From: Lactobacillaceae bacterium UBA5807
GTDB taxonomy: Bacteria > Bacillota > Bacilli > Lactobacillales > Lactobacillaceae
Direction: 5' to 3'
DNA: 6,427 nt
Assembly (NCBI GenBank): GCA_002418005.1
Contig: DIDF01000057.1
Coordinates: 1 to 6,427 of the forward strand
Below are positions 1 through 6,082 of the stretch, one piece after another. A program made the position numbers and the translations under genes. The first letter of the stretch is position 1, and each line of letters starts with the position of its first letter. The notes under the pieces are model-generated. The model saw only the letters and a program-made list of their open reading frames with translations, was not told the origin of the DNA and ran no database searches.

Positions 1-651
1 GCGCTGTCCGATGGTGCTTGGAAAGATCCTAAATTAGCCCCAAAGTTTTTAAAAGTCACTGAAGATGAAACTGATCGAATGATTCGAATGATTAATGATC
101 TTTTGACCTTGTCCAGAATGGATTCAGGGACTCAAAAGATGAATAAGGAACTGGTTAATATCAATGAATTGTTCAACTATGTTTTGAACCGATTTGATAT
201 GATTCTAAAAAAAGACGAACATCCAGAGAAATACTATACAATTAAACGTTATATTACCAAGCGGGATCTTTGGGTCGATTTGGATACTGATAGGTTTACC
301 CAAGTTCTTGATAATATAATGAACAACGCTATTAAATATTCGCCAGATGGCGGAGTAGTAACGTGTCGACTCTATGAAACCCGAAATAAAGTTATTTTAA
401 GTATTAGTGATCAAGGCCTTGGAATTCCAAGAAAAGATTTACCCCATATTTTTGATCGGTTTTATCGAGTTGATAAGGCCCGTTCAAGAAAGCAAGGCGG
501 CAGTGGTCTTGGATTGGCAATTTCTAAAGAAGTTGTTGAAGCCCTTGGTGGGCAACTTTGGGCTGAAAGTATTGAAGGTAAAGGTTCAACATTCTACATC
601 GCTTTGCCATATGAACCTGTAGAAGAGGAGGATCTTTGGGATGAAGCTTAG
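1..651 (+). CDS. walK: WalK (YycG) sensor histidine kinase, C-terminal part, 5' end outside window
   Basis: This is the kinase half of the essential WalRK two-component system, which controls peptidoglycan hydrolases. The frame is open from base 1 and gives 216 residues. The first residues (ALSDGAWKDP) follow closely after the histidine (H-box) helix in WalK, so the phosphorylated His lies just upstream of the window. Visible in order are the second DHp helix (ending near LLTLSRMDSG, residues 34-43), the N-box with DNIMNNAIKYSPDG (about 104-117), the G1 box DQGLG (137-141), the F-box FDRFYR (151-156) and the G2 box GGSGLGL (166-172). All ATP-lid motifs are intact. The upstream TM, HAMP and PAS parts cannot be judged. 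The last 11 nt overlap walH, which indicates translational coupling. Family assignment is firm; calling it WalK rather than another kinase rests on both the sequence and the walH-walI-walJ neighbours. Confidence 0.97.
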   Translation, partial: ALSDGAWKDPKLAPKFLKVTEDETDRMIRMINDLLTLSRMDSGTQKMNKELVNINELFNYVLNRFDMILKKDEHPEKYYTIKRYITKRDLWVDLDTDRFTQVLDNIMNNAIKYSPDGGVVTCRLYETRNKVILSISDQGLGIPRKDLPHIFDRFYRVDKARSRKQGGSGLGLAISKEVVEALGGQLWAESIEGKGSTFYIALPYEPVEEEDLWDEA

Positions 652-1942
652 TAAATATTTAATACCAATTTCCTTAGCCGTGGCTGTGGTTGTTAGCTTA
701 GTCCTTTCAGTTGTTTTATGGACTAATCCCGCTAATTACCGTAACCGGCAAAACGCTACCAATAATCCTCAAACTAACATGTCTACGAGCTCAAAGAATG
801 ACATTTTTACGCCATCTCAAGCAATTGCTAATGATTCTAACGGCAAGCAAGAAGTTCTTGTTAATAGTAAAGTTAATGCAGTTGCTCAAATTAAAGGCAC
901 GATGCAGGATTTCAAAAATGCTAAGATTAAAAAAATCAGTCAGAATTCAAAATCAAAATATTTACAAATTGGCCGCAGAAAAAATTCGATTTTACTTAAT
1001 TACCCAAGTCCAATTCCAATGAATATTTTAAACGGGACAGTCAATGGTCGGTTTAGGAATTTTCCAAACTATAGCGTCTCTAGAATAATTTTACCGACGG
1101 ATAATTCAAACACACTATATCTGTTAAACGACCAAGGATTTAAAGTTTATCAGGTTACAGTCAAATCACATGATTTAAATCCACTTCGAAAAGTTATTGC
1201 TGCTGATCAACAAAAAATATTGGTTTCATTGAAAATGTTTAACGGATTTCCAGTGGTATTTATTATGGATACTACTCCAATGCAGCCTTACAAAGTTTTG
1301 GTTGAAAAACAAACTCAAGATTTTTATGTTAGCCGTCTATTAAATAATGAAAACTCTCAAAATATCAATATGAAAAAGCATAAAAATGTTGTCACTTATT
1401 CTGATGCCGCTAATGATCTTCAATTAACTTTAAACACTAAAACCCAGGCCGCTCAACTTTCCAACTATCAGCCAAATAATGGTCGCGGAGATTTTACCTC
1501 AATAATTGAGAATTCCTATGAAGGGCTTGAAAAGTCAGGAATTCCTTTGGATAATGTCCGTTTTTATGGTTACGATGAAGACACTAAAACGGCAACTTAT
1601 CGAACATTTGTTGAAGGGTTTCCAATTTTTCAAGCTAATGGTGCCGCCACTTATTCTTCTCAGACAGTCAATGACAGTCTGACTAAATGTTCTTTTTGGT
1701 TGAATAATCTTCAGGTGCCATTACCAAATAGAAAAGCAATGGTATCCTTGCCCTCTACAAGTACTATTATTAGTGGGTTAGTTACCAGAGGCTTTAATGT
1801 TAAACAGATTAAAATGATTCGCTTAGGCTATCGTTGGCAAGTGGATCCAAGTTCATCTATGGTCATTGATCTAATACCTGACGTTTATGTCTATTATCAA
1901 AATAAGTGGGTAAGTTATACCCAGGTTATGAATAATCAATAA
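641..1942 (+). CDS. walH: WalH (YycH), membrane-anchored regulator of WalK
   Basis: A protein of 433 residues, the usual size for the YycH family. It has a short basic N-terminus (MKLSK), one transmembrane helix at about 8-28 ending in the family-typical VLWTNPANYR, then an Asn/Thr/Ser-rich linker and a large extracytoplasmic region. The C-terminus keeps the family pattern RLGYRW (394-399) followed by a DVYVYY...KWVSY segment (414-425). In known systems YycH and YycI contact the transmembrane part of WalK. They inhibit it in Bacillus subtilis and activate it in Staphylococcus aureus, so the sign of the effect here is not predictable from sequence. The ATG start lies inside the walK end (11-nt overlap), preceded by GAGGAGG at 625-631 with 9-nt spacing. 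No defect is visible. Confidence 0.95.
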   Translation: MKLSKYLIPISLAVAVVVSLVLSVVLWTNPANYRNRQNATNNPQTNMSTSSKNDIFTPSQAIANDSNGKQEVLVNSKVNAVAQIKGTMQDFKNAKIKKISQNSKSKYLQIGRRKNSILLNYPSPIPMNILNGTVNGRFRNFPNYSVSRIILPTDNSNTLYLLNDQGFKVYQVTVKSHDLNPLRKVIAADQQKILVSLKMFNGFPVVFIMDTTPMQPYKVLVEKQTQDFYVSRLLNNENSQNINMKKHKNVVTYSDAANDLQLTLNTKTQAAQLSNYQPNNGRGDFTSIIENSYEGLEKSGIPLDNVRFYGYDEDTKTATYRTFVEGFPIFQANGAATYSSQTVNDSLTKCSFWLNNLQVPLPNRKAMVSLPSTSTIISGLVTRGFNVKQIKMIRLGYRWQVDPSSSMVIDLIPDVYVYYQNKWVSYTQVMNNQ

Positions 1943-1956
1943 TCCAATTCTTAGTG

Positions 1957-1966
1957 AAGGGAGGGG
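1957..1966 (+). promoter_or_regulatory. Strong ribosome binding site that fixes the walI start
   Basis: The stretch AAGGGAGGGG lies 5 nt before the ATG at 1972. An in-frame GTG at 1954 would extend walI by six residues (MKGGEP), but that extension is encoded by this Shine-Dalgarno sequence itself and the GTG has no site of its own. ATG 1972 also gives the conserved family N-terminus MNFRRIQ. Confidence 0.88.
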
Positions 1967-1971
1967 AGCCC

Positions 1972-2802
1972 ATGAACTTTCGGCGAATTCAAATCATTTT
2001 TCTAATTACTTTTATTGCTATTGATATCTTTTTGTTTGGAATGTTTCAGCAAAATCTTAACATGCAAGCTGAAAATGTCTCTAAAGGAAATACAGATTCT
2101 ACAATTGTTAAAGAAATGAAAGACGACCAGATTGATTTGGGCAAACTTTCTACCAGCACTGGTTCTGGTTTTTATCTGGCTGGAAGTCCAAGTGATACTT
2201 TAAGAAATCAGATTGGGCAACTTATCAATCAAACTCCCCATTATGTTGGTCATCAATTAATGAGCGAATTAAAGCAACCAATTAATGTTGATAAAAACAA
2301 TCCAGCCAAAACAATTAATAATTTGCTTTCTGACCCAACTTTTATTTTGAACGGTAGCCAATATGTATATAATAAAACACTATCCTCACCACAAATGATT
2401 GTTTACACCCAAAAGGCTATGGGTAAACAAATTCTATCAGCTGAAGGCCAAATTCGGTTTAACCTGAATACGTCTCATCAGATTTTGAGCTACACCCAAA
2501 CGTACCTGGATGGAATTAAGAACTTACGGGAAAAGGCTGCCACCATTTCAGAACAGCGAGCCTTAATTTGGCTCTATCAATATAATGAAATCCCGAATAA
2601 CTCAAAAGTTGAATGGATCCAGCAAGGTTATACTAAATTACTTTCAGTTGATAGTGACCAAGTGTTAATACCTACGTGGGTAATTGCAATTAAGCCACAA
2701 AATTCGACTCAAATTCAAATTAAGAGAATTAATGCTTTTAATGGTGGGATTATCAAGGATTCAAATCAAAATATTCAAAGTAATTATTCTGCAGTTGGTT
2801 AG
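1972..2802 (+). CDS. walI: WalI (YycI), membrane-anchored partner of WalH
   Basis: A protein of 276 residues starting MNFRRIQIIF, as YycI proteins do. It has one transmembrane helix at about residues 5-25, so the rest lies outside the membrane. The external region contains the segment YVYNKTLSSPQMIVYTQ (about 131-147). Near the end is VLIPTWVIAI (about 231-240) followed by a strand and turn (RINAFNGG) that are typical of the YycH/YycI C-terminal domain. In characterised Firmicutes YycI and YycH form a heterodimer acting on WalK at the membrane. The gene begins 29 nt after walH and ends 10 nt before walJ, consistent with one operon. I chose the ATG at 1972 rather than the upstream GTG at 1954 because of the ribosome binding site position and the family N-terminus. 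Confidence 0.94.
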   Translation: MNFRRIQIIFLITFIAIDIFLFGMFQQNLNMQAENVSKGNTDSTIVKEMKDDQIDLGKLSTSTGSGFYLAGSPSDTLRNQIGQLINQTPHYVGHQLMSELKQPINVDKNNPAKTINNLLSDPTFILNGSQYVYNKTLSSPQMIVYTQKAMGKQILSAEGQIRFNLNTSHQILSYTQTYLDGIKNLREKAATISEQRALIWLYQYNEIPNNSKVEWIQQGYTKLLSVDSDQVLIPTWVIAIKPQNSTQIQIKRINAFNGGIIKDSNQNIQSNYSAVG

Positions 2803-2812
2803 AAGGTAAAAA

Positions 2813-3625
2813 ATGAAAGATACAACAGATACAATGAAAATTAGTGTTCTCTCAAGTGGTAGTGGAGGAAATGTTACATACATTGAGACTCCCCAACATA
2901 AGATATTACTGGATGCTGGCTTGAGTGGGATCAAAATCCAACGATTAATGAAATCAATTAATCGAGATTTAAATGACGTTGATACTCTCTTAGTAACTCA
3001 TGAACATTCTGATCATCGAAAAAGTGTGGGTATTTTGGCCAGAAAATATCCAAATATCAACGTTTATGCTAACAAGGGAACCTGGAACGCAATGCTTACA
3101 AAAATTGGCAAAGTCCCCGAAGCTCAAATGAATATTTTTCCTCCCGATAGCGTTAAGGATATGGGTGATATTGATGTGGAAAGCTTTTCAGTTTCCCATG
3201 ATGCGGCCGAACCTCAATTTTATGTCTTTCATCATAATAATAAATCGTTTGTGGTCCTAACCGATACTGGTTATGTTTCCGATCGGATGGAAGGAGTCAT
3301 TAAGAATGCTGACTGCTACCTTTGGGAATGTAATCATGACCTTGAAATGCTTAGAAATGGTGAATACTCCTGGCCTTTAAAACAGCGAATATTAAGTGAC
3401 AAGGGTCATCTTTCAAACGTTGAAGGGGCCGATACAATGCTTGATGTCATTGGTAATCGGACCAAGAAAATATTTCTTGGCCATAGAAGTCACCATAATA
3501 ATATGAAATCTCTGTGCCATTTGACAGTTGCTTCAATTTTGGAAGATCACGATATGCCAGTGGGACATGATTTCAAACTTTATGATACAGATGTTGAGCA
3601 ATCATCCGGTTTGATTGTAATTTAG
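2813..3625 (+). CDS. walJ: WalJ (YycJ), metallo-beta-lactamase-fold hydrolase
   Basis: A protein of 270 residues with no signal peptide or membrane helix, so cytoplasmic. The N-terminus has the YycJ signature LSSGSGGN (13-20) and LLDAGLSG (32-39). The metal-binding motif THEHSDH spans 62-68 (His63, His65, Asp67, His68). Further likely ligands are His129 in SHDAAEP, Asp151 in LTDTGYVSD and His224 in GHRSHHNN. All metal ligands expected for a two-metal active site seem present. Bacterial YycJ has reported 5'-exonuclease-like DNA activity and has been linked to coordination of cell division with replication and to mismatch repair; its physiological substrate is unsettled. The loop HRSHHNN differs from the HLSxxNN I recall from Bacillus, which may simply be lineage-specific. 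ATG 2813 is preferred because AGAAGG at 2801-2806 precedes it by 6 nt; Met8 (2834) has no such site. Confidence 0.94.
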   Translation: MKDTTDTMKISVLSSGSGGNVTYIETPQHKILLDAGLSGIKIQRLMKSINRDLNDVDTLLVTHEHSDHRKSVGILARKYPNINVYANKGTWNAMLTKIGKVPEAQMNIFPPDSVKDMGDIDVESFSVSHDAAEPQFYVFHHNNKSFVVLTDTGYVSDRMEGVIKNADCYLWECNHDLEMLRNGEYSWPLKQRILSDKGHLSNVEGADTMLDVIGNRTKKIFLGHRSHHNNMKSLCHLTVASILEDHDMPVGHDFKLYDTDVEQSSGLIVI

Positions 3626-3703
3626 AACTTACTTAAGGTATTTCTAAGTTTTTTGGTGTATCTTATTATTAACAAATAAGCATTGTTTAAATTCAAAACA
3701 ACT

Positions 3704-3710
3704 AGGGAGG
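3704..3710 (+). promoter_or_regulatory. Ribosome binding site for the TTG start of htrA
   Basis: AGGGAGG lies 9 nt before a TTG codon at 3720. No ATG, GTG or TTG occurs in frame between the site and 3720, and the encoded product begins with the short cytoplasmic tail and anchor expected of HtrA, so TTG is taken as the start. Confidence 0.85.
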
Positions 3711-3719
3711 AATCTCGAA

Positions 3720-4982
3720 TTGGATTCAAATTCTAACAATAACAATGGAAACAATAACGGATTTGGTTTTGGTAAAATAATTCTTACCGCTTTAATTGCT
3801 GGTGCTCTTGGCGGTGGCTTAGTTTATGGTGGAATGACTTTTTTGGGTAACCCAAATGGGGGACAATCAACACAAATAGTTAATGGTGGAACAACTAAGG
3901 TTTCTAACTTGAAAGTCAATCTCAACACTCAAGCAGAAAAAGCTTTTAACTCCACAAAAGATAGTGTTGTTTCGGTTATTAACCTTCAAAAGCAAAGTAG
4001 CAGCAATGATCCGCTAGCCGGAATTTTTGGTGGATCTTCTAGTGGATCTTCAAAGAGCAGCGGTGGGTCGTTGGAAGCATCCAGTGAAGGTTCTGGGCTG
4101 ATTTATAAGATAAGTGGTAACACTGCATATATTGTTACTAACAACCACGTTGTTTCCGGTTCTAATGCTTTGGAAATTATCTTAAGCGACGGTTCCAAGA
4201 AGACTGCTCAAATAGTTGGTAAAGACCCAGTGACTGACTTAGCCGTTTTAAAAGTTTCAGCTAATAATATTAAAAAGGTTGCCGCTTTTGGTAATTCAGA
4301 TAATATTAAAGTTGCCGAACCAGTTTTGGCGATTGGCTCGCCGTTAGGTTCACAGTATGCAACTTCAGTTACTGAAGGAATTATCTCAGCTAAAAAGCGG
4401 GAGGTTCCTCAAGTAGATGCTAATGGTCAACAAATTGGCAATGCAACTGTAATTCAAACTGACGCTGCCATTAACCCAGGGAATTCTGGCGGTCCTTTAA
4501 TTAATATGGCTGGCCAAGTGGTTGGAATCAACTCGATGAAGTTAGCTTCCGATCAGCAGGGTACCAGTGTGGAAGGGATGGGCTTCTCCATTCCAAGTAA
4601 CGAAGTTGTTCAAGTAATTAATCAACTGATTACCAAAGGTAAAGTTGTCCGACCAGCTTTAGGGATTATGTATACCGACTTATCGAATATTTCAAAGAGT
4701 CAGCAGAAGTCTATTTTGAAAGTACCAAGTAGTGTTAGTCAAGGTGTAGTGGTTGTTAAGGTTAATGCCAATTCTCCTGCTGAGCAAGCTGGTATTAAAA
4801 AGTATGATGTAATTACTTCTCTGGGCGGTCATAAGATTACTCAGGAGAGTGAACTAAGAGATATTTTGTATCAATACAAAATTGGTGACAAAGTTTCGGT
4901 TACTTATTACCATCAGGGTAAACAAGAGAATGGCACAATCACATTAAATGAACAAGCCTCATCTAAAATATTAAACGAGTAA
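3720..4982 (+). CDS. htrA: HtrA/DegP-family membrane-anchored serine protease
   Basis: A protein of 420 residues that degrades misfolded exported proteins at the cell surface. Layout: an Asn/Gly-rich cytoplasmic tail (1-17), one transmembrane anchor (about 18-42), a linker, a Ser/Gly-rich loop (about 104-126), the trypsin-like domain, and one PDZ domain (about 310-410). The catalytic triad is His143 in TNNHVV, Asp173 in VTDLAVLK and Ser256 in GNSGGP. The oxyanion-side motif AIGSPLG (204-210) is also present, so the enzyme looks active. It has the single PDZ domain usual for Gram-positive HtrA. It starts with TTG, 94 nt after walJ. That gap has no convincing terminator; the best promoter-like match (TTTCTA, 17 nt, TATTAT at 3641-3669) is weak. 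Expression may therefore come partly by read-through from the wal operon. I see no CtsR-type direct repeat upstream. Confidence 0.97.
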   Translation: MDSNSNNNNGNNNGFGFGKIILTALIAGALGGGLVYGGMTFLGNPNGGQSTQIVNGGTTKVSNLKVNLNTQAEKAFNSTKDSVVSVINLQKQSSSNDPLAGIFGGSSSGSSKSSGGSLEASSEGSGLIYKISGNTAYIVTNNHVVSGSNALEIILSDGSKKTAQIVGKDPVTDLAVLKVSANNIKKVAAFGNSDNIKVAEPVLAIGSPLGSQYATSVTEGIISAKKREVPQVDANGQQIGNATVIQTDAAINPGNSGGPLINMAGQVVGINSMKLASDQQGTSVEGMGFSIPSNEVVQVINQLITKGKVVRPALGIMYTDLSNISKSQQKSILKVPSSVSQGVVVVKVNANSPAEQAGIKKYDVITSLGGHKITQESELRDILYQYKIGDKVSVTYYHQGKQENGTITLNEQASSKILNE

Positions 4983-4989
4983 CAATCTC

Positions 4990-5023
4990 AAAAGGACTGA
5001 ATTATTGATTTCAGCCCTTTTTT
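4990..5023 (+). terminator. Intrinsic terminator of htrA
   Basis: An 11-position stem (AAAGGACTGAA with TTCAGCCCTTT, one A-C mismatch) around the 8-nt loop TTATTGAT is followed by a run of T residues to 5023. It begins 8 nt after the htrA stop. It separates the wal-htrA transcript from the DnaA-box region and rlmH. Confidence 0.87.
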
Positions 5024-5205
5024 GATTAGTCACTAAAATATTAACGCTTGAAACGTTAAATATGTTTCATGTTGGTGAAAAACGAACTTTTAGATAGTTT
5101 GTAAGGGTAAAAAGTCCTAAAAACTAACCAAATAACGAACAATCCGGCAAAATTAAAACAAAAAAATCCATGAATAATTTTTTTGAATAACATGGTGAAT
5201 AGTAG
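5024..5205. other. Gene-free AT-rich left arm of the htrA-rlmH intergenic region
   Basis: No credible gene or promoter is seen here. Two small perfect inverted repeats occur close together: TTAACG/CGTTAA with a 7-nt loop (5041-5059) and TTTCA/TGAAA with a 6-nt loop (5065-5080). A third, CCATG/CATGG (5168-5195), encloses an A/T stretch. The stretch 5151-5190 is almost entirely A and T and directly precedes the first DnaA box, with TAGTAG (5200-5205) abutting that box. These could be parts of a DNA-unwinding region, but the arms are short and could occur by chance. Confidence 0.5.
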
Positions 5206-5226
5206 TGTGGATAAGTCTGTGGAAAA
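5206..5226 (-). promoter_or_regulatory. DnaA-box pair 1, tandem
   Basis: An exact box (5206-5214) and a TTTTCCACA variant (5218-5226) lie in the same minus orientation, 12 bp start to start. On the minus strand the pair reads toward TAGTAG (5200-5205) and the A/T-rich stretch to its left. Confidence 0.88.
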
Positions 5227-5290
5227 CTTGAAATGAACTTGGCTTTTCCCGTTAGATTAGGATAGAAGAAAACTTTTGTGAAGTGCAAAG

Positions 5291-5313
5291 TTATCCACAG
5301 CAATTGTGGATAA
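5291..5313. repeat. DnaA-box pair 2, perfect inverted repeat
   Basis: TTATCCACA and TGTGGATAA form a perfect 9-bp inverted repeat around the 5-nt spacer GCAAT. The pair lies about 60-85 bp upstream of the predicted rlmH transcription start. Both sites are exact DnaA boxes facing each other. Confidence 0.93.
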
Positions 5314-5338
5314 GTCGCAAACTTGGGCAAAAATATTT

Positions 5339-5367
5339 TTGTTTGTATTGATAAATGTTGATATAAT
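5339..5367 (+). promoter_or_regulatory. Extended -10 promoter, probably for rlmH
   Basis: TTGTTT (5339-5344), a 17-nt spacer and TGATATAAT (5359-5367) give a perfect -10 hexamer with the TGn extension and a half-matching -35. Transcription should start near 5374, giving a leader of about 200 nt before rlmH. It lies between the two inverted DnaA-box pairs, and five further boxes lie within the transcribed leader, so DnaA binding could affect its initiation or elongation. Confidence 0.7.
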
Positions 5368-5397
5368 GGGGTTTGTGTTTGTGATTTGCGAACAGAT

Positions 5398-5421
5398 GTT
5401 GTCCACAGAAATGTGGATAAC
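5398..5421. repeat. DnaA-box pair 3, inverted repeat with a GAAA loop in the rlmH leader
   Basis: TTGTCCACA (5399-5407, one mismatch) and TGTGGATAA (5412-5420, exact) face each other across GAAA. In RNA made from the upstream promoter, 5398-5407 pairs with 5412-5421 as a 10-bp stem with one G-U pair, capped by GAAA, a GNRA-type tetraloop. It would lie about 25 nt from the 5' end. The element is therefore both a likely DnaA site in DNA and a stable hairpin in RNA. Confidence 0.82.
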
Positions 5422-5487
5422 AAAATTACCCTTGACATAGATAAATTAAATGCAGGTCCAGATTTTTTTGAGTTAATAACATTAACC

Positions 5488-5508
5488 TGTGGATAACTTT
5501 GTGGATAA
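5488..5508 (-). promoter_or_regulatory. DnaA-box pair 4, tandem
   Basis: Two exact boxes, 5488-5496 and 5500-5508, lie in the same minus orientation, 12 bp start to start, the same spacing and orientation as pair 1. A relaxed + strand match TTTTTCACA follows at 5528-5536, 38 nt before the rlmH start codon. Confidence 0.92.
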
Positions 5509-5573
5509 CTTGTTAATAAAGCCAATTTTTTTCACAGGGACAAATCGAATAAGGGATTGGACGGTAATTAAGT

Positions 5574-6053
5574 TTGAATATTAAGTTAGTTGTAGTCGGA
5601 AAATTAAAGGAAAAATACTTTAAACAAGGGATTGCTGAGTATGCTAAGCGCCTTTCTAGGTTCTGTAAGTTTAAGATTGTGGAAGTTGCTGACGAACAAG
5701 CTCCTGAGTCTCTCAGCCAAGCACAGATGGATCAGGTTATGGATAAAGAAGGTTCGCGGATTTTGGAGAAAATTAAAGATCGCGAATATGTTTTTGCTTT
5801 AGCCATTTTAGGCAAAGAGCGTTCCTCAGAAGAGTTTGCCCAGGAAATTCAACAACTAGCTACTTATGGTCATTCGGATATCACTTTTGTAATTGGCGGA
5901 TCCTTAGGACTGGCAAAGAAGGTTTTGCAACGTGCAAATACCCAGATTTCTTTTGGAAAATTTACCCTGCCTCATCAACTGATGAGGTTGGTCCTGGCTG
6001 AACAAATTTATCGAGCTTTCATGATAAATGAAGGCAGTCCTTACCATAAATAA
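5574..6053 (+). CDS. rlmH: RlmH, 23S rRNA pseudouridine-1915 N3-methyltransferase
   Basis: RlmH methylates N3 of pseudouridine 1915 in helix 69 of 23S rRNA, using S-adenosylmethionine and acting on assembled 70S ribosomes as a homodimer. At 159 residues the length is exactly that usual for the family. Diagnostic features are the N-terminus MNIKLVVVGKLKEKY, the knotted SPOUT-type SAM-binding loop FVIGGSLGL (105-113) and the C-terminal signature LAEQIYRAFMINEGSPYHK (141-159). The start is TTG at 5574: a stop codon lies in frame at 5565-5567, and no other start gives the conserved N-terminus. The Shine-Dalgarno is imperfect (GGACGG at 5559-5564, 9-nt spacing). The gene is not part of the htrA transcript (terminator at 4990-5023) and seems to have its own promoter within the DnaA-box cluster. 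Confidence 0.97.
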   Translation: MNIKLVVVGKLKEKYFKQGIAEYAKRLSRFCKFKIVEVADEQAPESLSQAQMDQVMDKEGSRILEKIKDREYVFALAILGKERSSEEFAQEIQQLATYGHSDITFVIGGSLGLAKKVLQRANTQISFGKFTLPHQLMRLVLAEQIYRAFMINEGSPYHK

Positions 6054-6081
6054 AAAGCAGCTATACAAAATGTATAGCTGC
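6047..6081 (-). terminator. Minus-strand intrinsic terminator, convergent with rlmH
   Basis: A perfect 11-bp stem (GCAGCTATACA at 6057-6067 with its complement at 6071-6081) has a 3-nt loop. On the minus strand it is followed by TTTTTATTTA, so it ends transcripts coming from the right. On the + strand no T-run follows, though the hairpin may still protect the rlmH mRNA end. The T-tract overlaps the last codons and stop of rlmH. Confidence 0.85.
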
Positions 6082-6082
6082 A

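Larger units (their letters stand above)
5206..5536. promoter_or_regulatory. DnaA-box cluster (nine sites, four close pairs) between htrA and rlmH
   Basis: DnaA binds the 9-mer TTATCCACA (relaxed consensus TTWTNCACA). Exact copies are at 5291-5299 on the + strand and at 5206-5214, 5305-5313, 5412-5420, 5488-5496 and 5500-5508 on the minus strand. Near matches are 5218-5226 (minus, TTTTCCACA), 5399-5407 (+, TTGTCCACA) and 5528-5536 (+, TTTTTCACA). Eight of the nine fall into four pairs with start-to-start spacings of 12, 14, 13 and 12 bp. AT-rich stretches lie between the pairs (5328-5366 and 5461-5486) and to the left of them. Six exact 9-mers in about 300 bp is far beyond chance, so DnaA binding is very likely. 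Whether the locus is a replication origin, a DnaA-titration site or a regulatory region for rlmH is inference. The window contains no dnaA or dnaN gene. Confidence 0.93.

Noticed and set aside
1954..1971. GTG start giving walI six extra residues
   Set aside because: The extension coincides with the Shine-Dalgarno sequence for ATG 1972, and the family N-terminus begins at that ATG.
3624..3654. A hairpin after walJ (AACTTA/TAAGTT followed by T residues)
   Set aside because: The stem has only one G-C pair and a 13-nt loop, too weak to call a terminator. At most it gives partial attenuation before htrA.
3641..3669. Promoter-like TTTCTA-17-TATTAT upstream of htrA
   Set aside because: Only half of the -35 matches and there is no TGn extension. 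It could be real but is not separable from background in such AT-rich DNA.
5063..5084. A parS-like sequence (TGTTTCA ... GTGAAAAAC)
   Set aside because: The parS consensus has contiguous half-sites (TGTTTCAC-GTGAAACA). Here they are separated by extra bases and the right half is altered.
5432..5437. A perfect -35 hexamer TTGACA
   Set aside because: At 16-18 nt downstream the sequence is AGGTCC/GGTCCA, with no acceptable -10, so it is probably a chance match.
5124..5525. A 133-codon open frame on the minus strand across the htrA-rlmH spacer
   Set aside because: It is held open by the repeated DnaA boxes and AT-rich DNA, has no ribosome binding site or recognisable domain, and its residues are a low-complexity by-product of the repeats.
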